From an uncultured Eubacteriales bacterium (GTDB taxonomy: Bacteria > Bacillota > Clostridia > Oscillospirales > CAG-382), in NCBI GenBank assembly GCA_934446675.1, contig CAKSEL010000005.1, positions 62,001-126,000 on the forward strand: a DNA stretch of 64,000 nt. The letters are read 5' to 3'. The notes under the pieces are model-generated. The model searched no databases. It was not told the DNA's origin and worked only from the letters and a program-made list of their open reading frames with translations. Of the stretch, positions 29,776 through 38,616 are shown piece by piece. Made by a program: the position numbers and the translations under genes. Every line of letters starts with the position of its first letter. Within the stretch, counting starts at the first letter, position 1.

Positions 29776-31926
29776 TTAAAAGTCGAGATTGGTTACGTAT
29801 TTAGCGTTGCGCTGGATAAAATCGCGTCTGGGTTCAACCTTTTCGCCCATAAGGAGAGAGAAAGTTTCATCGGCGCGGATAGCGTCCTCAACATCAACTC
29901 GCAGCAGTGTTCTTCTTTCGGGATCCATAGTAGTTTCCCAGAGCTGATCTGCGTCCATTTCACCGAGACCTTTATAGCGTTCGGCCTCGACGTTATTACC
30001 GCCGAGTTCCTGTATATACATATCTCTTTCCTCATCGGAGAAAGCGTATCTCTGCTGTTTACCCTTAAACACCTTATAAAGCGGCGGCATTGCGCAGAAG
30101 ATATGTCCCTGTTCTACGAGCGGTCTCATATGACGGAAGAACAGAGTCAGGAGCAGCGTTTTTATATGAGCGCCGTCGACATCGGCATCTGCCATAATAA
30201 TTATCTTGCCGTAGCGCAGTTTATCAATATTGAATTCTTCGCCGACGCCGCAGCCGAGTGCGATAATTATAGGCTTTATCTGATCCGACGAGAAAACCTT
30301 ATCAAGGCGCGCCTTTTCAACATTAAGGATCTTACCTCTCATAGGAAGTATAGCCTGATAACGGCTGTCTCTGCCGTCCTTTGCGGTACCTCCTGCGGAA
30401 TCTCCCTCGACAAGGAACAGTTCGGACTCGTTTACGTCCTTGCTGCGGCAATCCGCAAGCTTTCCGGGAAGTGACGTTCTGTCAAGAGCAGTCTTTCGCG
30501 TAAGTTCTCTTGCGCGTCTTGCAGCCTCTCTCGCGCGGGACGCCTGTTTTGCCTTTTCTATTACTATCTTTCCGACAGCCGGATTTTCTTCAAAGTATTC
30601 CGACAGCTTTTCCTGCATGAGAGCCTCGACAAACGGTCTTATATCGGCATTTCCGAGCTTGCTCTTTGTCTGTCCCTCAAACTGCGCTTCGGGAAGCTTT
30701 ACGCTTACTATCGCGCATATGCCTTCCCTTACGTCCTCGCCCGACAGATTCTTGTCGTCGGCTTTAAGATAGCCGTATTTTCTCGCATAGTCGTTGAGTA
30801 TCTTTGTAAGGGCGTTTTTAAATCCTGTTTCATGCGTTCCGCCCTCAATGGTATTTATATTGTTTGCAAAAGTTATAAGCGTTTCGTTATACGACGCGTT
30901 ATACTGGAACGCTATCTCGCAGGAAACGTCGTTCTTCTTTCCGGCAATGTAGATTACGTTCTCATGCAGCATTGTTGTATGCTTTTTTGCATTGAGAAAT
31001 TCCACGAACGAACGTATGCCGCCCTCAAAGCAAAGAGTTGTCTTTTTCTCATGCGGAGCGTGTTCGTGCGGGACGTTTTCTTCAAGGGAAAGTTCCTTAT
31101 CGCGTTCGTTTTCAGCCGAATCCTCATCATCGGAAATATCCGCATCGTCGCTTGCCTCGTCGGACAGCGTGCCCTCGTCTCCGAGTATTTCGGGAACGTG
31201 CTGTTCCGTCTGCGGACGAAGATCGACAAGCTCTATTTCAAGTCCGGCATTAAGAAATGCCTGTTCGCGCAGTCTTGTCAGAACGGTATCGTAATCGAAT
31301 ATAAGCTCCTCGAATATTTCCGGGTCGGGCTTGAAACGCACGTACAGTCCGTGATCGTCGGTCTGTCCCTCGTCCTTTATAGGTCTTGCGACGGCACCGC
31401 GTTCAAAACGTTCGGTAAATTTTCTTCCGTCGTGGCAGTTTACTATTTCCGTCCACTCGGAAAGTGCGTTTACGACAGACGCGCCGACACCGTGCAGACC
31501 TCCGGAAATTTTATATCCGTCGCCGCCGAATTTACCGCCGGCATGGAGCACCGTAAACACGACTTCTATCGTAGGTATGCCCATTTTCGGGTGTATGCCC
31601 GACGGGATTCCTCGTCCGTTATCGCGCACGGATACGGAATTGTCCTCGTGCAGCGTTACGGTTATCTTGGTGCATATTCCGGCAAGAGCCTCGTCTATCG
31701 AGTTATCGACTATTTCGTATATAAGATGGTGCAGACCTCTTACCGACGTAGAGCCGATATACATACCCGGTCTTTTTCTGACCGCCTCAAGTCCTTCGAG
31801 AACCTGTATCTGGCTGTCGTCGTATTTATGTGCCGACGAATCGACAGCGCTGTCGGAAGCCGAAACTCCGTCGGTAAAATCGTTTTCGTCGAGATTGTTT
31901 GTGTTTACACCGTTTTGTTCTAACAT
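29776..31926 (-). CDS. gyrB: DNA gyrase subunit B with acidic insertion
   Basis: A 716-residue GyrB, longer than the usual 640 or so. The ATPase domain has EIVDNSIDEA, DNGRGIP and GGLHGVGASVVNAL; the ATP-sensing QTK loop (FEGQTKSKLGN) and the Toprim motifs EGDSAGG and DADVDGAHI are intact. The extra length is a 34-residue N-terminal extension and an acidic insertion at residues 239-297 in the transducer domain, before FEGGI. With GyrA it introduces negative supercoils. It follows recF and remB as in other Firmicutes, but gyrA, normally next, is absent and element C lies there. Confidence 0.97.
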   Translation of the reverse strand: MLEQNGVNTNNLDENDFTDGVSASDSAVDSSAHKYDDSQIQVLEGLEAVRKRPGMYIGSTSVRGLHHLIYEIVDNSIDEALAGICTKITVTLHEDNSVSVRDNGRGIPSGIHPKMGIPTIEVVFTVLHAGGKFGGDGYKISGGLHGVGASVVNALSEWTEIVNCHDGRKFTERFERGAVARPIKDEGQTDDHGLYVRFKPDPEIFEELIFDYDTVLTRLREQAFLNAGLEIELVDLRPQTEQHVPEILGDEGTLSDEASDDADISDDEDSAENERDKELSLEENVPHEHAPHEKKTTLCFEGGIRSFVEFLNAKKHTTMLHENVIYIAGKKNDVSCEIAFQYNASYNETLITFANNINTIEGGTHETGFKNALTKILNDYARKYGYLKADDKNLSGEDVREGICAIVSVKLPEAQFEGQTKSKLGNADIRPFVEALMQEKLSEYFEENPAVGKIVIEKAKQASRAREAARRARELTRKTALDRTSLPGKLADCRSKDVNESELFLVEGDSAGGTAKDGRDSRYQAILPMRGKILNVEKARLDKVFSSDQIKPIIIALGCGVGEEFNIDKLRYGKIIIMADADVDGAHIKTLLLTLFFRHMRPLVEQGHIFCAMPPLYKVFKGKQQRYAFSDEERDMYIQELGGNNVEAERYKGLGEMDADQLWETTMDPERRTLLRVDVEDAIRADETFSLLMGEKVEPRRDFIQRNAKYVTNLDF

Positions 31927-32003
31927 TGTATCAGTTTACTCCTTGTCGTTCCGGTTTGCTTTAGGTATACCGGCTTTTTTGGATTTATCTTCAGTATAAA
32001 TTA

Positions 32004-32285
32004 TTACAGATGCTTTGACTGCCTTCTCCAGCGGCTTTCAAGCGTCAAAGAAGAGAGCGTCGTTATATACACAAGCTCTTTTCTTCCCTTTGCGCAAAGC
32101 ACGAAAGCCTTAGGCAGATCGTTTCCGGCAACATATGCCCTGCCAGACTTTTCCGCAGCCGACAGAAACCGTTTTGTATCTGTACCCGTGCTTGCGGTAT
32201 CAAGGTCGAACACGCCGAGTATCTCGTCTTTCGGCAGAATATAAACACCGCCGATATTTATAAGCGGATTTTTATTTTCAGTCAC
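32004..32285 (-). CDS. remB: RemB/YaaB family regulator (DUF370)
   Basis: A 93-residue member of the DUF370 family, called RemB (YaaB) when encoded between recF and gyrB as here. Conserved features are INIGGVYILPKDEILGVFDLDT near the N-terminus and the ESRWRRQSK C-terminus. RemA/RemB proteins affect matrix gene expression in Bacillus; the role in this organism is inferred from synteny only. It is 41 bases after recF and 77 bases before gyrB. Confidence 0.85.
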   Translation of the reverse strand: MTENKNPLINIGGVYILPKDEILGVFDLDTASTGTDTKRFLSAAEKSGRAYVAGNDLPKAFVLCAKGRKELVYITTLSSLTLESRWRRQSKHL

Positions 32286-32325
32286 AGTATCACATCCGTA
32301 AATGCATATTTTTTGTTATCCGGCT

Positions 32326-33525
32326 TTATAAAGCCTGTTTATACCTGCCGTTTTCGACGTAAATAAGGTTCAGCCCCGCGTTTTTCGGCAGGTGTGACAC
32401 GTCGCAGCAGGTTATGACGGTCTGTTTTCCCGAAAGCAGTTCGGAAAGCCGTTCCCGTCGCCCGGAATCAAGCTCGCTGAAGAGGTCGTCGAGCAGAAAC
32501 ACCGGATATTCTCCCGTAAGCTCCTTTATTATCTCGCCCTCCGCAAGCTTTATCGCAAGCACGGCGCTTCTCTGCTGTCCCTGCGAGCCGAACGAACGCG
32601 CAGCCCACTCGGTAAGTCTTGCAAGCTTGCTGTCGTCATCGGTCTTTTCGGGATCTAAGGCAGCAGACGCCGCTCTTTCGTCTTTTGCAATATATATCAT
32701 AAGCTCGTCTCTGTGCGGTCCGTGGAAAGTCCGTCCGAGCGACAGATCGCTCTGCAAATTCTTTTCGTACACTCCGCACAGTATTTTCGACGCCGCTTTT
32801 TCATCATATAAATTCTGCGTTTCGGCAAAGCCAGAATATTTTACGCAGAGTTTTTCCTTTTCGCCCGTAAGCAGCGAATACATATTTCCGGCAATTTCCG
32901 AAAGCTTATCGCAGAACATGCATCTCTGCCTTGCAACTACGGCAGCGGCATCGGAGAGCTGTTCGGAAAGCACCGCGATGTAATCCTTCTCGGGCGCTGT
33001 ACCCGAGATTTTCAGCTTTTTGAGATAGGCGTTTCTCTGAGAGAGCACCTTTTCATAATCGTTGAGTGCCGAAACATATCTCGGTCTTATCTGACACAGC
33101 GCAAGGTCCGTAAGCTTACGCCGTTCTTCGGGTCCGCCCTTTACAAGGCTCAGATGATCCGGCGTAAAAAGCACGGCTCTGAAAATTCCCAAAAACTCCG
33201 ACGTCTTTTGAACTGCAAACCCGTCAACGCTCATGCGCTTTGTTACCGACGCGCCGTTCACGGTGTAATTTACCGACATATTACGCAGATTTGCGCCCTT
33301 TTGCAGCGTCATATGCACGTCCGCAGATCCCGCGCCTCTGCTTATAAGCTCTTTTTCCCTGCTTGTCCTGAAGCTTTTTGCACAGGCAAACAAGAACATC
33401 GCCTCAAGCGTATTTGTCTTGCCGGCGGCATTTTCTCCGCACAGCACGTTTATTCCGTCGGAAAGAGACGGCAGGGTTCCGGTAAGATTGCGGTAATTGC
33501 GGGTCTCGAGCTTTTTAATGAGCAT
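32326..33525 (-). CDS. recF: DNA replication and repair protein RecF
   Basis: A 399-residue SMC-like ATPase that helps load RecA at gaps. Walker A is GENAAGKTN, preceded by LETRNYRNL. The signature region is in FGSQGQQRSAVLAIKLAE and Walker B is FLLDDLFSELD. It starts at ATG 33523-33525, overlapping the stop codon of the upstream wecG/tagA-like gene, and is followed by remB and gyrB. dnaA and dnaN, usually just upstream in Firmicutes, are not present. Confidence 0.97.
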   Translation of the reverse strand: MLIKKLETRNYRNLTGTLPSLSDGINVLCGENAAGKTNTLEAMFLFACAKSFRTSREKELISRGAGSADVHMTLQKGANLRNMSVNYTVNGASVTKRMSVDGFAVQKTSEFLGIFRAVLFTPDHLSLVKGGPEERRKLTDLALCQIRPRYVSALNDYEKVLSQRNAYLKKLKISGTAPEKDYIAVLSEQLSDAAAVVARQRCMFCDKLSEIAGNMYSLLTGEKEKLCVKYSGFAETQNLYDEKAASKILCGVYEKNLQSDLSLGRTFHGPHRDELMIYIAKDERAASAALDPEKTDDDSKLARLTEWAARSFGSQGQQRSAVLAIKLAEGEIIKELTGEYPVFLLDDLFSELDSGRRERLSELLSGKQTVITCCDVSHLPKNAGLNLIYVENGRYKQAL

Positions 33526-34286
33526 CAGCCCTCATGACCTCTGTTTTTGTGTATTACGGTGCCGAAAAGAAATCTCGGAAGGTTCATCATGCGTCCGGCT
33601 CTTGTAGGCTGCTTTATCAGCCTGTAAAACCACTCAAGGTTTGTCTTTACGAAAAAGTCCGGCGCACGCTTTACGGTTCCTGCGAACACGTCCACGCTTC
33701 CTCCGAGTCCCGCGGCAAAGCTTACTTTAAGTTTATCGCGGTTATCGTATATCCACTTTTCCTGTTTGGGCGCACCGAGGCATACGAAAAGTATTTTTGC
33801 GCCCGACGCGTTTATTTCGTCGGCTATGCTCTGATTGTCGGCGTCGGAAAAGTATCCGTCGCGCACTCCGCTTATTACAAGTCCCGGATATTTTTCGCAG
33901 AGCTTATCTGCGGCAATCCTTGCAACGCACGGTCTTTCTTCCGTCGCCTTGCCTCCGCCGAAGATAAATATGCCGTCTCCGGTCTTACTTGCGTATTCGG
34001 CGATAAGAGCCGCCGTTTCGACGCCTGCAACCTTTTGTTTGAGCGGCGTGCCGAGTATCCTTGACGCGTATACGACGCCTATTCCGTCGGGAATAATCAG
34101 ATCCGCCGAGTTTATTACGCCGTACATACTTTCATCGTCTATACAGCACTGAACTATCTCGGAATTCGGCGTATACATTACCGAAACTTTTGAATCGTCC
34201 CTTATAAGCTCCTTTACTTTTTCAAACGCCTCGTCCTTTGTGACGTTATCGAAGTAAACTCCGCGTACATTGATTTTCTGCGGCAT
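33525..34286 (-). CDS. WecG/TagA/CpsF family glycosyltransferase
   Basis: A 253-residue GT26-family protein that transfers ManNAc-type sugars to lipid-linked intermediates in teichoic acid or capsule synthesis. Conserved segments are TPNSEIVQCC, ADLIIPDGIGVVYASRILG, FIFGGG and CLGAPKQEKWI. The ATG at 34286 is chosen because AGAGGA lies seven bases upstream; longer starts lack a site. The stop codon overlaps the recF start, so the gene is fused to the recF-remB-gyrB transcript, an unusual position for a wall gene. Confidence 0.88.
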   Translation of the reverse strand: MPQKINVRGVYFDNVTKDEAFEKVKELIRDDSKVSVMYTPNSEIVQCCIDDESMYGVINSADLIIPDGIGVVYASRILGTPLKQKVAGVETAALIAEYASKTGDGIFIFGGGKATEERPCVARIAADKLCEKYPGLVISGVRDGYFSDADNQSIADEINASGAKILFVCLGAPKQEKWIYDNRDKLKVSFAAGLGGSVDVFAGTVKRAPDFFVKTNLEWFYRLIKQPTRAGRMMNLPRFLFGTVIHKNRGHEG

Positions 34287-34421
34287 AACATTCCTCTGTT
34301 TCATCGAGAATTTCGCACATATGCGCGAGAACCGTACAGTACGGCACAATTATACACAAATATAATACCACACAATGCCGCAAATGTAAAGAGTTAATTT
34401 TTAAACTTTATCGTAACGCAC

Positions 34422-34458
34422 AAAAAAAGAGCGCCGCAAAATCTTAAAACGGCACTCT
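34422..34458 (-). terminator. Terminator of the Gfo/Idh oxidoreductase gene
   Basis: A nine-pair stem (34428-34436 with 34450-34458) is followed on the minus strand by a run of seven T. Confidence 0.85.
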
Positions 34459-34477
34459 CAAGTTTATATGTTTGTTT

Positions 34478-35776
34478 TTACCGCGCGCCCTGCATGACCT
34501 CGTCGGGAGATACGACTTTTCCCGTCAGTCTCGATTTCTCCGCGGCAAAGGCTATCATATGGTTTTCGACGGAAATACCTATCTCGCTGAGTTTGGAATC
34601 GGTATTCAGTCCGCATTCATATCTGTACAGCGCGTCTATTATGCCCTCGTCTCCTCCGCCGTGTCCGCCGACTATCGACTGGTCAAGGTTCCTGTCGGTA
34701 ACATCAACCGCCGTGTGAGTCCTTGTTTCAAAGTCGAACAGGTCAAACGTCTTTTTATCCATATACGCCGTGATCTCACCCTTTGTGCCCATTATTTTAA
34801 GGCTTCTTCCGCCCTCGTTAAACGCGCACATGTTGAACGACACGACGGCTCCGCCGTCAAATTCAAGATTTACCACCTGATGGTCGACAACGTTGTTATC
34901 GCATTTAAAGACGCATTTGCCGAACTGCGTGGTCTTTATGGCTTCCATAATATCGTCGTCTGTCGGATTCGGATTTTTTGCCGCGACGCGTCTGAACCAG
35001 TTGGTCTTTCGCTCATAATAGAGCTTTACCGCGTTATACGGACAGGTATCTCCGACGGGACAGCCCTGATAGCAGTAATCGGGAGAGCCTTCGGGCGCGT
35101 TTTCGCGCGTGAAATATGTAAGCGAGCCGAAAGACTGCACCTTTTTGCACTTTCTGCCGATGAGCCATTGCAGAATATCCATGTCGTGGCAGCACTTCTG
35201 GAGTATCATGCACGAGCTTTTTTCGCTGTTGCCCCAGTTTCCTCTGACAAAGCTGTGCGACTGATGCGTGTTTCCGACGCACTCGGCGGCATGGACGGAC
35301 ATAACCGTGCCAATTTTTCCGCTGTCTATGGTTTCTTTGATTTTAGTGTAAAGGTCTGTATATCTCAGAACGTGGCACACAAGCACCTTTACGCCGTTTC
35401 TCTGCGCGCTCTCCTTTATCTTAAGACATTCTTCGGGAGTCGGCGCCGCAGGCTTTTCAAGCAGCAGATCATACTTTTTCTCCATTGCGGCAAGCGCAGG
35501 CTCTGTGTGCATTCTGTCCATAGTGCATATTAATGCGACGTCCGCAAACTTGGGCTTTTCAAGCAGCGGCTTATAGTCCGCAAAGCACGCACTGTCCGGA
35601 AGATTCCACTTCTGCTTTATATAATTTCTTCTTTCGTCGATCGGTTCGGCAACGGCGACGACCTCGAACTTACCGTCCGCCCTTTTCATAATATCGGTAT
35701 AGCCTCTTCCTCTGCCGCCCGCACCTATGAGTATCACTTTGAGAGTTTTTTCCATATTATTTGCACCGGCTTTCAT
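34478..35776 (-). CDS. Gfo/Idh/MocA family oxidoreductase
   Basis: A 432-residue NAD(P)-dependent oxidoreductase of the Gfo/Idh/MocA family. The Rossmann motif is GAGGRGRGYTD near the N-terminus. The EKPAAPTPEECL segment (catalytic EKP) is conserved, as is HDMDILQWLIGR. A cysteine-rich segment (CYQGCPVGDTCPYNA) lies about residues 227-245. Enzymes of this family oxidise or epimerise sugars and inositols; the substrate cannot be read here. The promoter is well defined. ATG 35776 is used, with ATG 35755 an alternative. It is monocistronic by its own terminator. Confidence 0.9.
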   Translation of the reverse strand: MKAGANNMEKTLKVILIGAGGRGRGYTDIMKRADGKFEVVAVAEPIDERRNYIKQKWNLPDSACFADYKPLLEKPKFADVALICTMDRMHTEPALAAMEKKYDLLLEKPAAPTPEECLKIKESAQRNGVKVLVCHVLRYTDLYTKIKETIDSGKIGTVMSVHAAECVGNTHQSHSFVRGNWGNSEKSSCMILQKCCHDMDILQWLIGRKCKKVQSFGSLTYFTRENAPEGSPDYCYQGCPVGDTCPYNAVKLYYERKTNWFRRVAAKNPNPTDDDIMEAIKTTQFGKCVFKCDNNVVDHQVVNLEFDGGAVVSFNMCAFNEGGRSLKIMGTKGEITAYMDKKTFDLFDFETRTHTAVDVTDRNLDQSIVGGHGGGDEGIIDALYRYECGLNTDSKLSEIGISVENHMIAFAAEKSRLTGKVVSPDEVMQGAR

Positions 35777-35806
35777 AAAAATTCGGTATTTACACCCTTT
35801 GGCTTC

Positions 35807-35835
35807 ATTATATTACGTCTTAACATATATAACAA
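35807..35835 (-). promoter_or_regulatory. Promoter of the Gfo/Idh oxidoreductase gene
   Basis: TTGTTA (35830-35835) and TATAAT (35807-35812) on the minus strand are 17 bases apart. Confidence 0.65.
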
Positions 35836-35980
35836 TGCATAATCAGCCATAATTCATATATTATCGGGTATATTTTGTAAAAACCGCGCCGCCGCATTTT
35901 TAAAAGCTCAAAAAAGTTCTAAACTTCAGCAAAGCCGCGTAAAATGTACAAACACCAAAACAATACCGGAGGTAAAAATC

Positions 35981-37462
35981 ATGTCTTTTGGTAAATCGCT
36001 TTATGAGGATATAGCCACAAGAACCGGCGGAGAAATATACATCGGCGTAGTAGGTCCGGTAAGAACCGGAAAGTCCACATTTATAAAGAAATTCATGGAT
36101 ACGCTGGTGCTTCCGAATATGCCGGACGACTTTTCAAGAAGCCGCACAAACGACTCTCTGCCGCAGAGCGCCGCAGGAAAAACAGTCATGACGACAGAAC
36201 CCAAATTCGTCCCGGAACAGGCAGCGGAGGTAAATCTTCCCGACAGCACTCATTTCAAAGTCAAGATGATAGACTGCGTAGGCTACATAGTTCCCGGAGC
36301 CATGGGACTTGTCGAAGAGGATAAGCCGCGCATGGTGATGACGCCGTGGTCGGACGAACCAATGCCTTTTGAAAAAGCCGCCGAAACCGGCACTCACAAA
36401 GTAATAAGCGAACATTCGACAATAGGAATACTCGTCACGACAGACGGCACTATCGGAGAAATTCCGCGCGAAAACTACGTTGACGCCGAAAAACGCGTTG
36501 TTGACGAACTGAAAGAGCGTTCAAAGCCGTTTGTAATAGTATTGAACTCGGCTCAGCCGCAAAGCGAGGAGGCTCACGCTCTGGCAAACAGTCTTGAGGA
36601 AGAATATGCCGTTCCGGTAGCGCTTGTCAACTGTCTTGAGCTTGACGAAAACGACATAGGAAACATACTCGAAATGACGCTGTCGGAATTTCCCGTAAGA
36701 AAGCTCGTATTCGACATTCCCGGCTGGGTAAGCGCAATGAACAGGGATCACCCGCTATACAAGCAGCTCATTGACGGCATATCCGAACGCGCGTCGGGCA
36801 TTGAAAAGGTCGGCGAGATAAGCCCCACATTTTCCGAAGTTTCGGAGGACGAATTCGGCACGGTCATACACGTAAAGAACGTTGACCTTGCAACGGGCAG
36901 CGGAAATCTCAAAATCGAAGTTCCCGACAAGCTGTTTTACAGTATTCTCGGCGACGAAACAGGCTTTGAAATAGACGGCGAAGAATCTCTCATACGCATA
37001 ATGACGGAGCTTGCCGCGGCAAAGCACAAGTACGACAAGATGGCAAAGGCTCTCGAGGAGGTCGAACAGACGGGCTACGGCATTGTTACGCCGTCGGTAG
37101 AGGATCTTACACTCGAAGAACCCGAAATAGTAAAGCAGGCAGGCGGCTACGGTGTAAGGCTCAAAGCGTCGGCGCCGTCGATCCACATGATAAAGGCGGA
37201 CATCAAGGCAGAGGTAAGTCCGATCGTCGGCAGCGAAAAACAGTCGGAGGACATGGTAAAATTCTTACTCAAAGAATTTGAAGAGGATCCGGCAAAGATC
37301 TGGGAATCCAATATGTTCGGAAAAACGCTGCACGAGCTTGTCGGAGAAGGTCTGAATGCAAAGCTTGCCCATATGCCGCACGACGCGCAGATGAAGCTTG
37401 CCGACACGCTTCAGAGAATTATCAACGAAGGCTCAAACGGACTTATCTGCATATTGCTCTGA
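35981..37462 (+). CDS. spoIVA: Stage IV sporulation protein A
   Basis: A 493-residue SpoIVA, the ATPase that polymerises on the forespore surface to form the base of the spore coat. It aligns with the Bacillus protein end to end: DIATRTGGEIYIGVVGPVRTGKST (Walker A at residues 24-31), LPQSAAGKTVMTTEPKFVP, EHSTIGILVTTDGTIGEIPR, the middle domain, and the C-terminal INEGSNGLICILL that targets the forespore. AGGTAAAA, part of a GGAGG site, lies upstream of ATG 35981. Its presence shows an endospore-forming lineage. It is followed by a terminator, so it is monocistronic. Confidence 0.98.
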   Translation: MSFGKSLYEDIATRTGGEIYIGVVGPVRTGKSTFIKKFMDTLVLPNMPDDFSRSRTNDSLPQSAAGKTVMTTEPKFVPEQAAEVNLPDSTHFKVKMIDCVGYIVPGAMGLVEEDKPRMVMTPWSDEPMPFEKAAETGTHKVISEHSTIGILVTTDGTIGEIPRENYVDAEKRVVDELKERSKPFVIVLNSAQPQSEEAHALANSLEEEYAVPVALVNCLELDENDIGNILEMTLSEFPVRKLVFDIPGWVSAMNRDHPLYKQLIDGISERASGIEKVGEISPTFSEVSEDEFGTVIHVKNVDLATGSGNLKIEVPDKLFYSILGDETGFEIDGEESLIRIMTELAAAKHKYDKMAKALEEVEQTGYGIVTPSVEDLTLEEPEIVKQAGGYGVRLKASAPSIHMIKADIKAEVSPIVGSEKQSEDMVKFLLKEFEEDPAKIWESNMFGKTLHELVGEGLNAKLAHMPHDAQMKLADTLQRIINEGSNGLICILL

Positions 37463-37480
37463 AAAAAGCCGCATAAAATT

Positions 37481-37517
37481 AAAGCACAGGGAATTTTACC
37501 TCTCTGTGCTGTTTTTT
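37481..37517 (+). terminator. Terminator between spoIVA and the convergent araC-type gene
   Basis: Stem AGCACAG/CTGTGCT (37483-37489 with 37504-37510) is followed by GTTTTTT. It may also act on the minus strand. Confidence 0.85.
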
Positions 37518-37532
37518 ACGTTATATTTTTTA

Positions 37533-38405
37533 TCAAAACTCCGCGTCCGTGCTTTTGCTCTTTCTGTACGACGCCGGAGTAAGCCCGGTAAGCTTTCCGA
37601 AAATACGGCAGAAATACTGTGCCGACGTAAATCCCGAAAGCTCCGATATCTTATTTACGCTCATTCTCGACGACACGAGCAGCGTTTTTGCATACTCCAC
37701 GCGCATCTGGTTGATTTTTTCGGTAAGCGTCATATTATACTGCGTTCTTATTATGCGGCTGAGCTGTCTTTTGCTGATATTGAGTTTTCCGGCAATCTCC
37801 GACGAAGAAATATTACCTCTGTAACGTCTCAGAAAATCGTCAAGCACTCTTATGCGGTTTACCTTTGCATTTACCGTGCCCGAATACAGCGAATTTCCGG
37901 TGTTTCCGACAATTCTTCCTATATCCGTAAGCAGCGCGCAGAGCAGACAGCCTATCTTTTCGCGAAAGCCGGTTTCTTTTTTCTTTGCTTCCTCTATTAT
38001 CGCGCGGCATATAACGCTGCCGTCGGTCTTGCGCTTTATGAAAAAACCGGGGTTACGCACTATGTTCTCAATCAGCGATTCAAATTCCGTTTCCGGCTCT
38101 CCCTTGCTGCTTATATCAAGCGTAAATCCGTATTCCTCCTGCGAACCCTCGTTTTCCGATGTCTGCGAATGTATGACGTCCGGCCCCGTTATGTAAAACA
38201 CGTCCTCGGAAAGCATATGCTCTGCGCCGTTCAGGCACAGTCTGCCCTTTCCGGAGGTTACAAAGTGAAATTCATATCCCGTATGGCTGTGCGGCTCTAC
38301 CGCCCACGGATTTCTCGGCGGATCATGCATTACATTGAGCAATATTATATCGTAGTTTTTAAAATTATACTCAAAATCCGGGAAGTCTATGCAGGTTCGA
38401 TTCAA
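37533..38405 (-). CDS. AraC family transcriptional regulator
   Basis: A 290-residue regulator with an N-terminal cupin-like sensor (PHSHTGYEFHFVTSGKGRL, about residues 37-56) and a C-terminal double helix-turn-helix domain (SSEIAGKLNISKRQLSRIIRTQYNMTLTEKINQMRVEYAKTLL... and MSVNKISELSGFTSAQYFCRIFGKLTGLTPASYR). Such proteins usually bind direct repeats upstream of -35 elements of carbohydrate genes and respond to a sugar. The start is TTG 38405, the first possible start after an in-frame stop. A fully consensus promoter precedes it. Direct repeats upstream of the ADP-ribosylglycohydrolase gene are a candidate target. Confidence 0.92.
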   Translation of the reverse strand: MNRTCIDFPDFEYNFKNYDIILLNVMHDPPRNPWAVEPHSHTGYEFHFVTSGKGRLCLNGAEHMLSEDVFYITGPDVIHSQTSENEGSQEEYGFTLDISSKGEPETEFESLIENIVRNPGFFIKRKTDGSVICRAIIEEAKKKETGFREKIGCLLCALLTDIGRIVGNTGNSLYSGTVNAKVNRIRVLDDFLRRYRGNISSSEIAGKLNISKRQLSRIIRTQYNMTLTEKINQMRVEYAKTLLVSSRMSVNKISELSGFTSAQYFCRIFGKLTGLTPASYRKSKSTDAEF

Positions 38406-38441
38406 ACAAAATCACGTCCGTTCCATATACTTTCTGACAAA

Positions 38442-38470
38442 ATTATACCATATTCGACCTTTTATGTCAA
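38442..38470 (-). promoter_or_regulatory. Consensus promoter of the AraC-type regulator
   Basis: TTGACA (38465-38470) and TATAAT (38442-38447) on the minus strand are 17 bases apart. Confidence 0.85.
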
Positions 38471-38554
38471 TACAAAAATATTGATATTTAGACAATTTAA
38501 TAATAATTTACAAAAATCCGCTTACAAAATGCCTGCAAATTTCAAAAGTAACAC

Positions 38555-38583
38555 TTGAAAAAGGAAAAGCACGGTATTATAAT
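38555..38583 (+). promoter_or_regulatory. Promoter of the GNAT gene at 38617
   Basis: TTGAAA (38555-38560) and TATAAT (38578-38583) are 17 bases apart, divergent from the AraC-type gene. Confidence 0.8.
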
Positions 38584-38616
38584 AGTCTAATATGAAATGC
38601 AAAGAGGAAATTTTCG

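Noticed and set aside
29018..34350. Replication origin near recF-gyrB
   Set aside because: dnaA and dnaN are absent and no cluster of DnaA boxes was seen in the intergenic regions.
35836..35980. Sigma-E type promoter before spoIVA
   Set aside because: Several CATA-rich stretches are present, but none has both -35 and -10 elements at convincing spacing, so no site is called.
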